Shown here: in pieces, positions 27,221-36,989 of the stretch
Numbering within the stretch: position 1 is the first letter of the stretch
Layout of the letters: the number at the start of each line of letters is the position of its first letter
NCBI RefSeq assembly: GCF_001439635.1
Contig: NZ_LMBZ01000013.1
Location: forward strand, 87,410-151,409
Length of the DNA: 64,000 nt
Source of the DNA: Solibacillus cecembensis
GTDB taxonomy: Bacteria; Bacillota; Bacilli; Bacillales_A; Planococcaceae
Reading direction: 5' to 3'
Position numbers and translations under genes: made by a program
The notes under the pieces: model-generated
Database searches by the model: none
What the model was told of the DNA's origin: nothing
The model's input: only the letters and a program-made list of their open reading frames with translations

Positions 27221-27685
27221 TCACCCTTTCCCTATTTCTAATGCTTTTGTTAACATGCTTTTATTTGCATTGAATACTGTAATATTTGCTTCGTACGAAC
27301 GTGTAGCTGAGATTAAATCAACCATTTCTTTTAGTAAATCAACATTCGACATTTGTACATAGCCATCTGCATTTGCATCTGGATGTGTCGGATCAAAAAC
27401 AAGTTTAAATGGTGTCTCATTATCTTCTTTAATAGAAGTAACTTTCACACCATTTCCAGCGCCACTTCTCTCCGTTTTCCCCATAGCCACATTCAAGAAA
27501 TTTGAAAACTGACCTTGCTCTTCTTTTAAAGTAATGGATTTTTTGCGATATGGCTCCCATTCTCCATTTACTTGTTTACCACGTGTTGTATCTACGTTAG
27601 CGATATTAGACGAAATGACGTCCATACGTAATCGTTGGGATGTTAGTGCAGAGGCGGTCGTGTTCATACTATGGAATATAGACAT
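27221..27685 (-). CDS. flgC: Proximal rod protein FlgC
   Basis: The 154-residue rod protein has the N-terminal MSIFHSMNTTASALTSQRLR and SSNIANVDTTRGK motif, and the C-terminal YVQMSNVDLLKEMVDLISAT with SYEANITVFNANKSM. Both ends form the coiled D0 core. It follows flgB after 2 nt. Confidence 0.97.
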   Translation of the reverse strand: MSIFHSMNTTASALTSQRLRMDVISSNIANVDTTRGKQVNGEWEPYRKKSITLKEEQGQFSNFLNVAMGKTERSGAGNGVKVTSIKEDNETPFKLVFDPTHPDANADGYVQMSNVDLLKEMVDLISATRSYEANITVFNANKSMLTKALEIGKG

Positions 27686-27687
27686 GA

Positions 27688-28080
27688 TTATTTCCCTCCT
27701 TTAATAACTGTATTTAACGTTCTAAACTTCCCGTTAACGCGTTCAATTAGCGCATTGTAGTAAATTGTATTTTCCGCTAACTTCGCTTGTTCAGCATCCA
27801 TATTTACGGCATTGCCATTCGGTCTTGATCGGAAATTTTCATTAGAATATACGCCACTTTTCCCACCTTCAATGTGAAAGTCATAATGTCGCACATCCGT
27901 ACGATTTGCAGATATTGTCGATTTATTCACATCAGCAAACACGTCTTTAAAACTAACATCTTTTGTTTTGTAATTTGGCGTGTCAACATTCGCTATATTT
28001 TGCGCAATGGTTTTATTTTTTAATGTCGCGTAGGTAAGTCCTCTTTCCAAACTATTTATTGTTCCGCCAAAAAGATTCAA
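27688..28080 (-). CDS. flgB: Proximal rod protein FlgB
   Basis: This is the first gene of fla/che. I choose TTG at 28080 (130 residues, MNLFGGTINSLERGL), which matches the usual FlgB start and has AGAGGTG about 7 nt upstream; the longer frame would start at a GTG lying in that site. Rod motifs are QNIANVDTPNYKTKDVSFK and a C-terminal helix (TIYYNALIERVNGKFRTLNT). Confidence 0.94.
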   Translation of the reverse strand: MNLFGGTINSLERGLTYATLKNKTIAQNIANVDTPNYKTKDVSFKDVFADVNKSTISANRTDVRHYDFHIEGGKSGVYSNENFRSRPNGNAVNMDAEQAKLAENTIYYNALIERVNGKFRTLNTVIKGGK

Positions 28081-28089
28081 ATTTTTCAC

Positions 28090-28562
28090 CTCTACTATTC
28101 TTTCGTAATACTACAGCCTTCTCTATATAATACAATTGTAATAATTATGAAACGATGTGTCTATCATCTTTCGACTCTTTTTAGTAGTCTTTAGGGACTA
28201 TTTTTTAAAAAATCGAATTTCCTCTTTTTTCTAAATGTATATACTTCTTCGCAATTCGACAATTTAACAATACATTCGACCCTGTTTTTTTCAATATATC
28301 CTATATATTTAGTTTTAAAGTAATGCTTTTTCGCGAATTTCTCAATATCCATCCACTACTCTTTTTAATAGATTCCCTCTAGTTGGATGATTCAAACGAG
28401 ATTTCACTACATTTTTTTGGCAAAAGTACATATGTATGTAACAATTTGTTCAAACTATTTTTCAAAAAAACATCTGGCATCCATTAAATTTGATTCGTTT
28501 TAAGCTTTCATATGAGTATTTACTTATAAGCCTCCCTATTTTTAATCCATTTTTACAAAATA
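28090..28562 (-). other. AT-rich fla/che upstream region, no gene
   Basis: This roughly 470-bp stretch lies between the codY terminator and flgB and should carry the fla/che promoters. No open frame with a ribosome-binding site was found on either strand. On the minus strand I see a weak SigA-like pair TTTCAT-17-TATATA (28124-28152), another TTGAAA-16-TATTGT (28267-28294), and the SigD-like site listed separately. TCGAA recurs several times. None can be assigned with certainty. Confidence 0.5.
28168..28193 (-). promoter_or_regulatory. Candidate SigD promoter upstream of flgB
   Basis: On the minus strand TAAA, 15 nt and TCGAAAG resemble the SigD consensus TAAA-N15-CCGATAT: -35 exact, spacing exact, -10 with 4 of 7 matches. 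B. subtilis has a SigD promoter upstream of fla/che as well as the SigA promoter. The -10 match is poor. Confidence 0.3.
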
Positions 28563-28604
28563 AAAAAGTGCAATGTTGCTTGTTAAACAAGCAACTGCAC
28601 TTTA
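28563..28604 (-). terminator. Intrinsic terminator of the xerC-hslVU-codY operon
   Basis: A long hairpin on the minus strand pairs AAAGTGCA with TGCACTTT and, inside it, GTTGCTTGTT with AACAAGCAAC, followed by TTTTTTATTTT. It begins 10 nt after the codY stop, which separates codY from fla/che transcription. Confidence 0.9.
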
Positions 28605-28613
28605 ATTCATTCA

Positions 28614-29393
28614 TTATTTCATTTTAATTTCAGCTAAGGCCGTTAAGAACTTATCATTTAGTACTTTGATATACGTCCCTTTCATACCTAAAGAACGTGA
28701 TTCAATTACGCCCGCTGATTCCAGCTTACGTAATGCGTTCACGATTACTGAACGCGTAATTCCAACACGGTCGGCAATTTTAGAAGCAACTAATAGACCT
28801 TCATTTCCATCTAACTCTTCAAAAATATGTTCAATCGCTTCAAGCTCTGAATAAGATAATGAATTGATTGCCATTTGAACAACAGCTTTCGAGCGTGCTT
28901 CTTCTTCAATCTCTTCAGACTTTTCACGTAAAATTTCCATACCTACTACTGTTGCACCGTATTCAGCCATGATTAAATCATCATCTTCAAATTGGTCACG
29001 GAAACGCGCTAACACTAATGTACCTAAACGCTCGCCACCACCAATAATTGGAACGATTGTTGTTAACCCTGTCGCAAATAATTCTTTATTTTCAACTGGG
29101 AAAGCAGTATGCTCGTTGTCAATATCAAGGTTTGGAGATGTTTCAGTAATGTTAAATAAATTTTGAGTATATTTTTCAGGGAATTGACGCTCTACAATAA
29201 ACTTTTTAATGCGGTCATTTTCAATTTGTTGTTGAATTGAGATCCCTAGTAATTTCCCTTTACGGCTTACGATAAATATATTACTTTCAATAATGTCACC
29301 TAATGTATCGGCCATTTCCTTAAAGTTTACTGGCTTTCCTGCAGACGCTTGGAGCATTGCATTAATTTTTCTTGTTTTTGATAATAAATTCAT
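28614..29393 (-). CDS. codY: GTP/branched-chain amino acid sensor CodY
   Basis: CodY is the global repressor of stationary-phase, amino acid and motility genes in Bacillota. The 259-residue protein has an N-terminal GAF-type ligand domain ([20 protein letters not shown]), a linker helix, and a C-terminal winged helix-turn-helix ([20 protein letters not shown], then [19 protein letters not shown]). AGGAGG lies 8 nt before the ATG. It is last in xerC-hslV-hslU-codY and sits next to fla/che, which CodY represses in B. subtilis. Confidence 0.98.
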   Translation of the reverse strand: MNLLSKTRKINAMLQASAGKPVNFKEMADTLGDIIESNIFIVSRKGKLLGISIQQQIENDRIKKFIVERQFPEKYTQNLFNITETSPNLDIDNEHTAFPVENKELFATGLTTIVPIIGGGERLGTLVLARFRDQFEDDDLIMAEYGATVVGMEILREKSEEIEEEARSKAVVQMAINSLSYSELEAIEHIFEELDGNEGLLVASKIADRVGITRSVIVNALRKLESAGVIESRSLGMKGTYIKVLNDKFLTALAEIKMK

Positions 29394-29474
29394 TTCGTTT
29401 CCTCCTACAGGATGTATTAATTCTCTTAATATTCTAAAGGTTTTTACAATTGAATGATACTAATTCAACTTGCA

Positions 29475-30863
29475 TTATAAGATAAATTGTGACAAATCTT
29501 TGTTTTTTACGATATTTTCCAACTTTTGATTTACATAATTCGGCGTAATTTCAATATGTGCTGGAGCAATTTCTGATGCTTCATAGGATAGTTCTTCTAA
29601 TAAACGTTCTAAAATTGTATGCAAACGGCGCGCACCAATATTATCGGTTTCTTGATTCACTTCTGTTGCAATTTCTGCAATTCGTTCAATGGCTGCCTCT
29701 GTGAAATCAATTGTAACGCCCTCAGTTTCAAGCAGTGCTTTGTATTGGATAATCAATGATTGATCTGGTTCTTGCAAAATGCGCACGAAATCGGCTTTCG
29801 TCAATTTTTCTAACTCAACACGAATTGGGAATCGCCCTTGCAATTCTGGAATCAAATCGCTTGGTTTTGACATATGGAAAGCCCCTGCTGCAATAAATAG
29901 CATATAATCCGTTTTAACAGATCCGTATTTCGTTGTTACAGTTGACCCTTCCACAATCGGTAAAATATCGCGTTGCACACCTTCACGGGAAACTTCTGCA
30001 GACGAAGAGCCTTTACTCGCAATTTTATCGATTTCATCAATAAAAATAATGCCTGCCTGCTCTGCTCTTCGGATTGCTTCATTCGATAGTTCGTCTGAAT
30101 CGATTAATTTACTCGCTTCTTCTTGTATTAAGATTCGGCGCGCATCTTTTACTAGCACTTTACGCTTTTTAGTTTTTTTGGGCATTAAATTGGAAAGCAT
30201 ATCTTGCATGCCACCAGCATTCATATCCATACCCGGCATTGCATCAAACATAGACGGGGGGGCTTCAGTTACTTCAATCGTTACCCATTGTTCTTCAAGT
30301 TTGCCGTTTTTTAAATCTTGGGCAATTTGAACACGACGAGAACGAACTTCCGTATCTTCCGTTTGATTTACGTCTTCTTGTGGATTATCTTTTTGACCAA
30401 AAAACATTTCAAATGGATTTTGAACAACTTTATCCTTCAACTTAGACGGCGCTAATAATTTTACAAGTTGCTCGTTCGCATTGTACTCCGCTTGCTCTTG
30501 AACAGCTCCAACCATCTCTTCCTTCACAAGTCGACGAGAAGCCTCCACTAAATCACGTACCATCGACTCCACATCACGACCAACATACCCTACTTCTGTA
30601 AACTTTGTCGCTTCAACTTTTATAAATGGTGCATTCGTTAGTTTTGCAAGTCGGCGTGCAATTTCCGTTTTACCAACACCCGTTGGACCAATCATTAAAA
30701 TATTCTTAGGAATGACTTCATTTTTCAAATCTTCGGGTAATAGAGAACGACGATAACGGTTTCGTAACGCAATGGCCACGGCACGCTTTGCAGTTTCTTG
30801 CCCGACAATATGTCGATTTAATTGTTCCGTAATTTGTTTTGGCGTTAAATTATTCGCTGTCAT
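29475..30863 (-). CDS. hslU: HslU (ClpY) protease ATPase subunit
   Basis: The AAA+ unfoldase feeds substrates to HslV. The 462-residue protein has Walker [10 protein letters not shown] near residue 57, the sensor segment [15 protein letters not shown], an inserted I domain with a Met-rich stretch ([17 protein letters not shown]), Walker [12 protein letters not shown] and C-terminal [10 protein letters not shown] that docks on HslV. Its ATG overlaps the hslV stop (TAATG). Confidence 0.97.
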   Translation of the reverse strand: MTANNLTPKQITEQLNRHIVGQETAKRAVAIALRNRYRRSLLPEDLKNEVIPKNILMIGPTGVGKTEIARRLAKLTNAPFIKVEATKFTEVGYVGRDVESMVRDLVEASRRLVKEEMVGAVQEQAEYNANEQLVKLLAPSKLKDKVVQNPFEMFFGQKDNPQEDVNQTEDTEVRSRRVQIAQDLKNGKLEEQWVTIEVTEAPPSMFDAMPGMDMNAGGMQDMLSNLMPKKTKKRKVLVKDARRILIQEEASKLIDSDELSNEAIRRAEQAGIIFIDEIDKIASKGSSSAEVSREGVQRDILPIVEGSTVTTKYGSVKTDYMLFIAAGAFHMSKPSDLIPELQGRFPIRVELEKLTKADFVRILQEPDQSLIIQYKALLETEGVTIDFTEAAIERIAEIATEVNQETDNIGARRLHTILERLLEELSYEASEIAPAHIEITPNYVNQKLENIVKNKDLSQFIL

Positions 30864-31405
30864 TACAATGCCTCCAAGATAATATTATGGTTCGTAAACA
30901 CACAAATATCAGCTGCTGTTGTTAAGGCTGCCTCTGCAATTTCTTTCGCAGATAAATGATCACCTGCATGTTTTTTTAATGCACGCCCTGCTGATAACGC
31001 ATAATTTCCACCTGAACCAATTGCTAAAATTCCATCATCTGGTTCAATTACTTCACCTGTACCAGAAACGAGTAATAATGTGGATTGATCCATCACAAGT
31101 AGCATCGCTTCTAATTGACGTAACATTTTATCTCCACGCCATTGTTTTGCAACTTCGACGGCAGCTCTTTGTAAATTCCCATTGTATTCATTTAATTTCG
31201 CTTCAAACATTTCAAAAAGTGTAAAGGCATCCGCAACCGAACCCGCAAAGCCAGCTAGTACCTTGCCATTAAACAGACGTCTGACCTTTTTAGCAGTATG
31301 CTTCATTACGACTGCATTCCCTAGTGTTACTTGACCATCACCAGCCATTGCACATTCACCTTTATGATGAACTGCAAAGATTGTCGTTGCATGAATTTGA
31401 CCCAT
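30863..31405 (-). CDS. hslV: HslV (ClpQ/CodW) peptidase subunit
   Basis: The 180-residue proteasome-beta-like peptidase has the segments [34 protein letters not shown] and [16 protein letters not shown]. The N-terminus is [13 protein letters not shown]. subtilis CodW uses an N-terminal Ser at position 2; here residue 2 is Gly and the only family nucleophile is the Thr of HATTI, so a 6-residue propeptide probably must be removed. It sits between xerC (17 bp) and hslU. Confidence 0.97.
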   Translation of the reverse strand: MGQIHATTIFAVHHKGECAMAGDGQVTLGNAVVMKHTAKKVRRLFNGKVLAGFAGSVADAFTLFEMFEAKLNEYNGNLQRAAVEVAKQWRGDKMLRQLEAMLLVMDQSTLLLVSGTGEVIEPDDGILAIGSGGNYALSAGRALKKHAGDHLSAKEIAEAALTTAADICVFTNHNIILEAL

Positions 31406-31422
31406 TGCACATCCCCCTAAAT

Positions 31423-32322
31423 TTAAGCTCTCGGATGACTATTCATATATGTCTTCCTTAACGCTTCTTTTGTTACATGTGTATAAATTTGTGTAGAAGA
31501 TAGGTTAGTATGCCCCAATAATTCCTGCACCGTTCGCATATCTGCTCCATTATTGAGCAAATGGGTCGCAAATGTATGACGTAGCATATGTGGATATATT
31601 TTCGTATGCATACTCGTATTTTCTATCATCTCACTTAATATATAACGTACACCGCGCGCAGTAAGTTCACCGCCACGCATATTAACAAAAACTTTTTGGT
31701 GATTTTGATTTTTCATCAATCGAGGACGCACTTGTTCCATATAAGAGATTAAGGCATCTTGAGCATATTGTCCAAACGGAATAATACGTTCTTTTCGCCC
31801 TTTTCCCATCACACGAATGATCCCGTAATGAAAATCAATATCTCCAAGTTCAACGGAAACACATTCACTAACGCGTATTCCAGTAGCGTATAGTAGCTCT
31901 AACAATGCCATATTACGCACTTGCTTTGGATCAGTGCCTTTATTTTTCTCAAAAAGTTGATTCAGTTCTTCTTCATAAAAAAAACTCGGTAATCGCTCTT
32001 CTTTTTTCGGATGATAAAGAGATCGAAACGGAGCATCATCTATATTCTGTTCGCGATTTAAAAAGCGAAAAAAAGAACGAATGGATGAAATCTTCCTTGA
32101 TATTGAAGTTCTTGCTTTTTGTTCATCATAAAGCTTTGTCACGTACAATCTTGCATGGATATAATCAATTTCCACTATATTGGAAACTCCTTCAGCTTTT
32201 AAAAACTGAAAAAAATCAATTAAATCATATTCATATTCACGTACAGTATGCAATGAAAAGTTTTTTTCGAGTTGCACATATCGAATAAATTGCTCTAATG
32301 CTTCTGTCGATTGACGATCCAT
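31423..32322 (-). CDS. xerC: Tyrosine recombinase XerC (CodV)
   Basis: XerC with XerD resolves chromosome dimers at dif. The 299-residue protein has an N-terminal SAM-like core-binding domain ([20 protein letters not shown]) and a catalytic domain with Arg in [22 protein letters not shown] and the nucleophilic Tyr in [21 protein letters not shown] precedes the ATG. It is the first gene of the hslVU-codY operon. Confidence 0.96.
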   Translation of the reverse strand: MDRQSTEALEQFIRYVQLEKNFSLHTVREYEYDLIDFFQFLKAEGVSNIVEIDYIHARLYVTKLYDEQKARTSISRKISSIRSFFRFLNREQNIDDAPFRSLYHPKKEERLPSFFYEEELNQLFEKNKGTDPKQVRNMALLELLYATGIRVSECVSVELGDIDFHYGIIRVMGKGRKERIIPFGQYAQDALISYMEQVRPRLMKNQNHQKVFVNMRGGELTARGVRYILSEMIENTSMHTKIYPHMLRHTFATHLLNNGADMRTVQELLGHTNLSSTQIYTHVTKEALRKTYMNSHPRA

Positions 32323-32404
32323 CTGCTATACCTCCATGAATTTTTCATAAGTGGATTTCGAAAAAAGTGATTATTTAACCACCACAATAAACATACATAC
32401 TGAC

Positions 32405-32431
32405 ACTATACCTATCAAGCGAATATTTCAA
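32405..32431 (-). promoter_or_regulatory. Candidate promoter of xerC-hslVU-codY
   Basis: The minus strand has TTGAAA, 15 nt and TATAGT about 80 nt upstream of xerC. The spacing is short. The rest of the 32323-32552 gap is AT-rich with no open frame or other element that I can support. Confidence 0.35.
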
Positions 32432-32552
32432 GTAAAAAACTATGATTTATTCATCTTTTTTGTAATTTTATCAATAAATCAAATAATCATCTTATTTTTT
32501 CATTATTTTGCCCAAGTTTATCCAATATTTATTTTACATTATGAGCAAAATT

Positions 32553-32589
32553 AAAAGCCCTTAAAGTATAACAGGCTTTAAGGGCTTTT
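32553..32589 (-). terminator. Terminator of the topA unit
   Basis: A perfect 14-bp stem pairs AAAAGCCCTTAAAG with CTTTAAGGGCTTTT around a 9-nt loop. On the minus strand it continues as AATTTT, giving a T-rich tail; the plus-strand tail is poorer. It follows the trmFO remnant, so it is probably the original end of a topA-trmFO unit. Confidence 0.8.
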
Positions 32590-32597
32590 CGCAATTA

Positions 32598-32612
32598 AAT
32601 TTTCTGATAATT
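32598..32612. promoter_or_regulatory. CodY-box-like 15-mer
   Basis: The plus strand reads AATTTTCTGATAATT, one mismatch from the palindromic CodY consensus AATTTTCWGAAAATT. It is 10 nt from the topA-side terminator and about 190 bp upstream of the candidate xerC promoter, so it is badly placed for repression. It may be a chance match in decayed sequence. Confidence 0.3.
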
Positions 32613-32633
32613 AATAAAATTCTCAATATTTTA

Positions 32634-32804
32634 CAATGGTATCTTTTCTTTAATGACACATACTGCTTTTGTTAAGCAGCAAACAAAGAATTTGAATAAA
32701 TTATCCTTACAAATATATTAGTACGGTATGTTGGCGTTTGCTTTACTGGATACATTTCATAAAGCCTGTACTTTACCCATACCATTCACTAATTGTTGAG
32801 TCAT
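32634..32804 (-). pseudogene. trmFO: trmFO remnant (5-prime ~70 codons, decayed)
   Basis: B. subtilis has trmFO between topA and xerC. Here no intact gene exists, but the minus strand starts MTQQLVN, loses the FAD-binding GxGxxG segment, then reads KVQ, shifts by one extra G, continues LYEMYPVKQTPTYRTNIF and later SNSLFAA, hits a stop, and in another frame reads LTKAVCVIKEKIPL. Intact TrmFO reads LYEMRPVKQTPAHHT, then SNSLR and LTNAVGVLKEEM in the same order. The remaining ~365 codons are gone. The reading start is 23 nt after the topA stop, as expected for the old operon. Confidence 0.85.
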
Positions 32805-32827
32805 AATTCTTTTACCCACTACCCAAT

Positions 32828-34912
32828 CTATTGTGAAGGTGTTTCCTCATAATCACAGTCGCTGTTCGTACACTGAATTTGAACACCTTTTTTCAGCTTT
32901 TTCTCTACTAACGATGCGCTACATTTCGGACAAGGTCTACTAATTGGCTTATCCCATGAAACAAATTCACATTCAGGATAGCGATTACAGCCATAAAACA
33001 CACGCTTTGTTTTTGATTTTCGTTCAACCACTTCGCCCTCTTTACAAGTTGGGCATTTGACATCAATCAATTTTACGATTGCTTTTGTATTGCGGCAGTC
33101 TGGGAAGTCTGAGCAAGCCATAAATTTCCCGTATCGACCTAATTTATAAACCATCGCCGCGCCACATTTTTCACAATCTTCACCAGCTGGCTCATCTTTA
33201 ATCTCAATTTTTTCCATAGCCTCATCCGCATATTTTACGCGTGGCTCGAAATCTTTATAAAAGTCATCAATTACTTTTACCCATTTCGTGATGCCTTCTT
33301 CAATTCCATCTAAGTTTTGCTCCATTTGAGCGGTAAATTCAATATTAATAATTTCTGGGAAAAACTCAAATGTCGCTTGATGAACAATTTCGCCTAGCTC
33401 AGTTGGAACAAAGCGCTTTGCATCAAGTTGTACATAGCCACGTTTTTGGATTGTATCTAAAGTCGGTGCATATGTCGATGGACGACCAATACCTAATTCT
33501 TCTAACGCTTTCACTAAACGCGCCTCTGAATAACGCGGTGGTGGTTGTGTAAAATGTTGTTTGGGTTCAATTTCAAGGGATTTCACTTGATCCCCAACCG
33601 CCATTTCAGGTAATAATTTCGTCGTTTCTTCTGCTTGGTCATCTGTGCCCTCAATATAAAGCTTCATAAATCCAGGGAATTTCACTTGAGAACCATTCGC
33701 TCGGAAAAGCACATCTGCGTTTTGTAAATCTACCGTCACTGTATCTAGTACTGCTGAGGCCATCTGACTAGCGATAAAACGTTCCCAAATTAAACGATAT
33801 AAACGCAACTGGTCACGACTTAAAATCGCCTTCAACTCTTCAGGTGTACGCATTGCACTCGTAGGACGAATCGCTTCGTGGGCGTCTTGTGCATTGGCTT
33901 TCTTTTTCGGTTGTTTTACTTCTTGCGCAATAAATGCTTCGCCGTACTTCCCATCAATATAAGCAACAGCCTCTGCTCTTGCTGTATCAGAAATACGTGT
34001 AGAATCCGTTCGCATATACGTAATTAAGCCGGTAGCACCTTCTTTTTTACTCATTTCAATTCCTTCGTAAAGTTGCTGTGCAAGCATCATCGTTTTTTTC
34101 GCACGATAATTTAATTTACGTGCGGCCTCTTGCTGTAAAGAAGAAGTTGTAAACGCAGGAGCTGCATTTCGTCTTCTTTCTTTTTTCACAACATTCTTCA
34201 CTTCAAAAGAATCGCCTTTAATATTTTTCAAAGTTGCCTGCACTTGTGCTTCATTCGTTAATTTGATTTTACCTTCACCATCACCGTAGTAAAGTGCATC
34301 AAATTGTTTTTTACCTTTTTCAAATGAAGCTTCAACCGTCCAGTATTCTTCCGGTATGAATTTTTTAATCTCATTTTCACGGTCAATAATTAAACGTAGC
34401 GATACAGACTGAACACGTCCCGCTGAAAGCCCTTTTTTTACTTTCTTCCATAAAATCGGGCTAATATTATAGCCTACAAGTCGATCTAAAATTCGACGTG
34501 CTTGCTGTGCATCTACTAAATCCATATTAATCGGACGCGGATGTTTAAAGCTTTCTAAAATCGCATCCTTCGTAATTTCATTGAATACAACTCGGCAATC
34601 CGAATCAATATCCACATTCAATGCATTCGCCAAGTGCCAAGCTATTGCTTCCCCTTCGCGATCTGGATCGGCCGCGAGATAGATTTTTTTTACTTTTTTT
34701 GCTGCTGTTTTCAATTCTTGCAAAACAGGGCCTTTTCCGCGAATTGTAATATATTTTGGTTGATACTCATTTTCTGTATCAATCCCCATCTGACTTCGCG
34801 GTAAATCACGCACATGCCCTATTGATGCCTTCACTTTGTATTTTTTCCCTAAATATCGTTCAATTGTTTTTGCCTTTGCGGGTGATTCTACAATTACTAA
34901 ATAATCTGCCAT
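32828..34912 (-). CDS. topA: DNA topoisomerase I TopA
   Basis: The type IA topoisomerase relaxes negative supercoils. The 694-residue protein has a Toprim domain ([19 protein letters not shown], then [15 protein letters not shown]), the catalytic Tyr in [14 protein letters not shown] near residue 300, and C-terminal zinc ribbons beginning [16 protein letters not shown] and [15 protein letters not shown] precedes the ATG. Downstream lies the trmFO remnant. Confidence 0.98.
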   Translation of the reverse strand: MADYLVIVESPAKAKTIERYLGKKYKVKASIGHVRDLPRSQMGIDTENEYQPKYITIRGKGPVLQELKTAAKKVKKIYLAADPDREGEAIAWHLANALNVDIDSDCRVVFNEITKDAILESFKHPRPINMDLVDAQQARRILDRLVGYNISPILWKKVKKGLSAGRVQSVSLRLIIDRENEIKKFIPEEYWTVEASFEKGKKQFDALYYGDGEGKIKLTNEAQVQATLKNIKGDSFEVKNVVKKERRRNAAPAFTTSSLQQEAARKLNYRAKKTMMLAQQLYEGIEMSKKEGATGLITYMRTDSTRISDTARAEAVAYIDGKYGEAFIAQEVKQPKKKANAQDAHEAIRPTSAMRTPEELKAILSRDQLRLYRLIWERFIASQMASAVLDTVTVDLQNADVLFRANGSQVKFPGFMKLYIEGTDDQAEETTKLLPEMAVGDQVKSLEIEPKQHFTQPPPRYSEARLVKALEELGIGRPSTYAPTLDTIQKRGYVQLDAKRFVPTELGEIVHQATFEFFPEIINIEFTAQMEQNLDGIEEGITKWVKVIDDFYKDFEPRVKYADEAMEKIEIKDEPAGEDCEKCGAAMVYKLGRYGKFMACSDFPDCRNTKAIVKLIDVKCPTCKEGEVVERKSKTKRVFYGCNRYPECEFVSWDKPISRPCPKCSASLVEKKLKKGVQIQCTNSDCDYEETPSQ

Positions 34913-34942
34913 CTATTATTCCTCCTTGGAGAGGTTTTTATT

Positions 34943-34972
34943 TTATCAAATTCGCTCATTGCGATTTGTCAA
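34943..34972 (-). promoter_or_regulatory. SigA promoter of topA
   Basis: A perfect -35 TTGACA (34967-34972) is followed after 18 nt by TGATAA; the start codon is about 30 nt further. The -10 can be read in more than one register (GATAAA also fits). Confidence 0.55.
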
Positions 34973-35036
34973 TATTTTTTCAAAGTGTTTCCTGTTGCAA
35001 AATGTATAACAGATTGGCGGATAATGCAACTTTTTT

Positions 35037-35930
35037 TCAACGAAAACTTGAAAACATTTGCAATTCATCTAGTATTTGATGTCCATTCCATATGGGAATT
35101 GCCCCTTCTTTAATCAATTTATTCGTGCCTTTTGATTGCTCTGAAGTGATTAAACCCGGAACAGCAAAAACATCCTTCCCTTGCTCTAGTGCAAGCTCTG
35201 TCGTAATAAGCGTCCCACTTTTTAGTGCGGCCTCTGTCACAATTAACGCTTGGCTTAAGCCACTAATAATTCGATTTCGGGCGGGGAAATGCCATTTTTG
35301 TACACCGACATAGGGCGGGTACTCTGTTAAAAGTAACTGTTCTTTTGCCATTTGTTCGCCTAGTTTTTGATTTTCCCTCGGATAAAAATGAAAAAAACCA
35401 TGTCCTAATACAGCAATTGTTTTCCCACCATATCTTATCGTCGCCTCATGCGCGAATCGATCCGCACCTTTTGCCAGTCCACTTACTATGACAAATTGTT
35501 CATTTATAAGTGGAGGTAATATTAATTTTAACGCTTCCTCACTATACTTAGTCGCATTCCTCGAACCAATTACCGCAAGCTTTTTAGTTCCTTGTAATAG
35601 GCTCACATCACCTTTCACATAAAGGACAGTTGGCGGGTCATATATATTTTTTAATGCCTTCGGATACAAATCACTCACATACGGAACTGCAGTAATGTTA
35701 TGCGTTAAATAATGCTCCTCTAACACGATTTCAAGCATTTTTTTATAATGAAATAACAAACGACTTGCATTCTCTTCTTTAATATTCAAGATTTTTGCCA
35801 GCATGTCAACTGGACAAGTTGCAAGTTCGTTTAAATCACCTAAATGTTGGTGCAACCGTTGGAATTTATGCCATGTAAGAGGATACACATAATGTAATGC
35901 AAGTAATTGATTTTTGAAAAAATTCGTCAT
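35037..35930 (-). CDS. dprA: DNA processing protein DprA
   Basis: DprA loads RecA on incoming single-stranded DNA in transformation. The 297-residue protein has an N-terminal helical domain with a helix-hairpin-helix-like part (LAKILNIKEENASRLL) and a Rossmann-like fold with LAVIGSRNATKYS, VSGLAKGADRFAHEA, TIAVLGHGFFHFYPREN and EAALKSGTLITTELALEQGK. There is no extra winged-helix C-terminal domain. It is followed by the topA promoter. Confidence 0.95.
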   Translation of the reverse strand: MTNFFKNQLLALHYVYPLTWHKFQRLHQHLGDLNELATCPVDMLAKILNIKEENASRLLFHYKKMLEIVLEEHYLTHNITAVPYVSDLYPKALKNIYDPPTVLYVKGDVSLLQGTKKLAVIGSRNATKYSEEALKLILPPLINEQFVIVSGLAKGADRFAHEATIRYGGKTIAVLGHGFFHFYPRENQKLGEQMAKEQLLLTEYPPYVGVQKWHFPARNRIISGLSQALIVTEAALKSGTLITTELALEQGKDVFAVPGLITSEQSKGTNKLIKEGAIPIWNGHQILDELQMFSSFR

Positions 35931-36046
35931 TTAAACACTCCTTATTTTTAATAGAAGAAAGTGAAATGACCGCTATTTTTTGTTTGGGGTTTGTAGCGAA
36001 GTGTAAGCATCGATTTAGTCAATTTAATCATTTTAACCTTTATTGT

Positions 36047-36082
36047 AAAAAAAGATGTAGCGCATGGCGACGCTACATCTTT
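36047..36082 (-). terminator. Terminator of sucCD
   Basis: The hairpin pairs AAAGATGTAGCG with CGCTACATCTTT (12 bp) and is followed on the minus strand by TTTTTTTAC. It starts 4 nt after the sucD stop. Confidence 0.92.
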
Positions 36083-36086
36083 CATT

Positions 36087-36989
36087 TTAATGTGTTTTAC
36101 AAGCTTCGTATAGACCTTTTTCTTTAATTACTTTAATTAATGTTTCGCCAATTACTGAAGGCGTAGGTGCAACTTCGATTCCAGCTGCATTCATCGCTTT
36201 AATCTTTTCTGCCGCTGTACCTTTACCACCTGAAATAATAGCACCAGCATGCCCCATACGCTTCCCTGGAGGTGCTGTCTGCCCGCCAATGAATCCTACG
36301 ACCGGTTTAGTCATATTCGCTTTAACCCATTCAGCAGCCTCTTCCTCTGCCGTACCACCGATTTCACCAATCATAACAACCGCATAAGTTTCTGGATCTT
36401 CATTGAACGCCTTTAAGCAATCGATAAAGTTTGTCCCATTTACAGGGTCTCCACCAATTCCAACAGCTGTCGTTTGACCAATGCCTTCTTGCGTTAACTG
36501 ATGTACCGCTTCATACGTAAGTGTACCTGAACGTGAAACAACGCCAACATGACCTTTTGTATGAATATAACCTGGCATAATACCAATTTTACACTCATCA
36601 GCCGTAATTACGCCTGGGCAGTTTGGTCCGACTAAACGCGTCTTATTGCCTTCCATATAGCGCTTTACTTTTACCATGTCGAGTACTGGAATATGCTCCG
36701 TAATACAAATCGTCATATCAAGCCCAGCATCTACTCCTTCAATAATTGCATCTGCTGCAAAAGGAGCTGGTACATAAATAACCGAAACATTGGCACCTGT
36801 CGCATCTACTGCTTCTTGAACGGTGTTGAATACAGGTACGCCTTCGATTTCTAAGCCGCCTTTACCTGGTGTAACGCCTGCCACGATTTTTGTACCGTAT
36901 TCAAGCATTTGCTTTGTATGGAAAAGGGCTGTTTCCCCTGTAATCCCTTGTACAATAACTTTTGTCTCTTTGTTAATGAACACACTCAT
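36087..36989 (-). CDS. sucD: Succinyl-CoA synthetase alpha subunit
   Basis: The TCA-cycle enzyme couples succinyl-CoA cleavage to nucleotide triphosphate synthesis. The 300-residue subunit has the CoA-binding Rossmann segment [39 protein letters not shown], and the phospho-His loop [14 protein letters not shown]. Its ATG overlaps the sucC stop by 4 bp. Confidence 0.98.
   Translation of the reverse strand: MSVFINKETKVIVQGITGETALFHTKQMLEYGTKIVAGVTPGKGGLEIEGVPVFNTVQEAVDATGANVSVIYVPAPFAADAIIEGVDAGLDMTICITEHIPVLDMVKVKRYMEGNKTRLVGPNCPGVITADECKIGIMPGYIHTKGHVGVVSRSGTLTYEAVHQLTQEGIGQTTAVGIGGDPVNGTNFIDCLKAFNEDPETYAVVMIGEIGGTAEEEAAEWVKANMTKPVVGFIGGQTAPPGKRMGHAGAIISGGKGTAAEKIKAMNAAGIEVAPTPSVIGETLIKVIKEKGLYEACKTH

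Noticed and set aside
28185..28206. Plus-strand terminator-like hairpin TAGTC/GACTA with T6
   Set aside because: The stem is only 5 bp and no plus-strand gene precedes it.
28267..28294. SigA promoter TTGAAA-16-TATTGT for fla/che
   Set aside because: The -10 is weak, other equally weak candidates exist in the same interval, and the start lies nearly 190 bp before flgB; not claimed as a separate feature.
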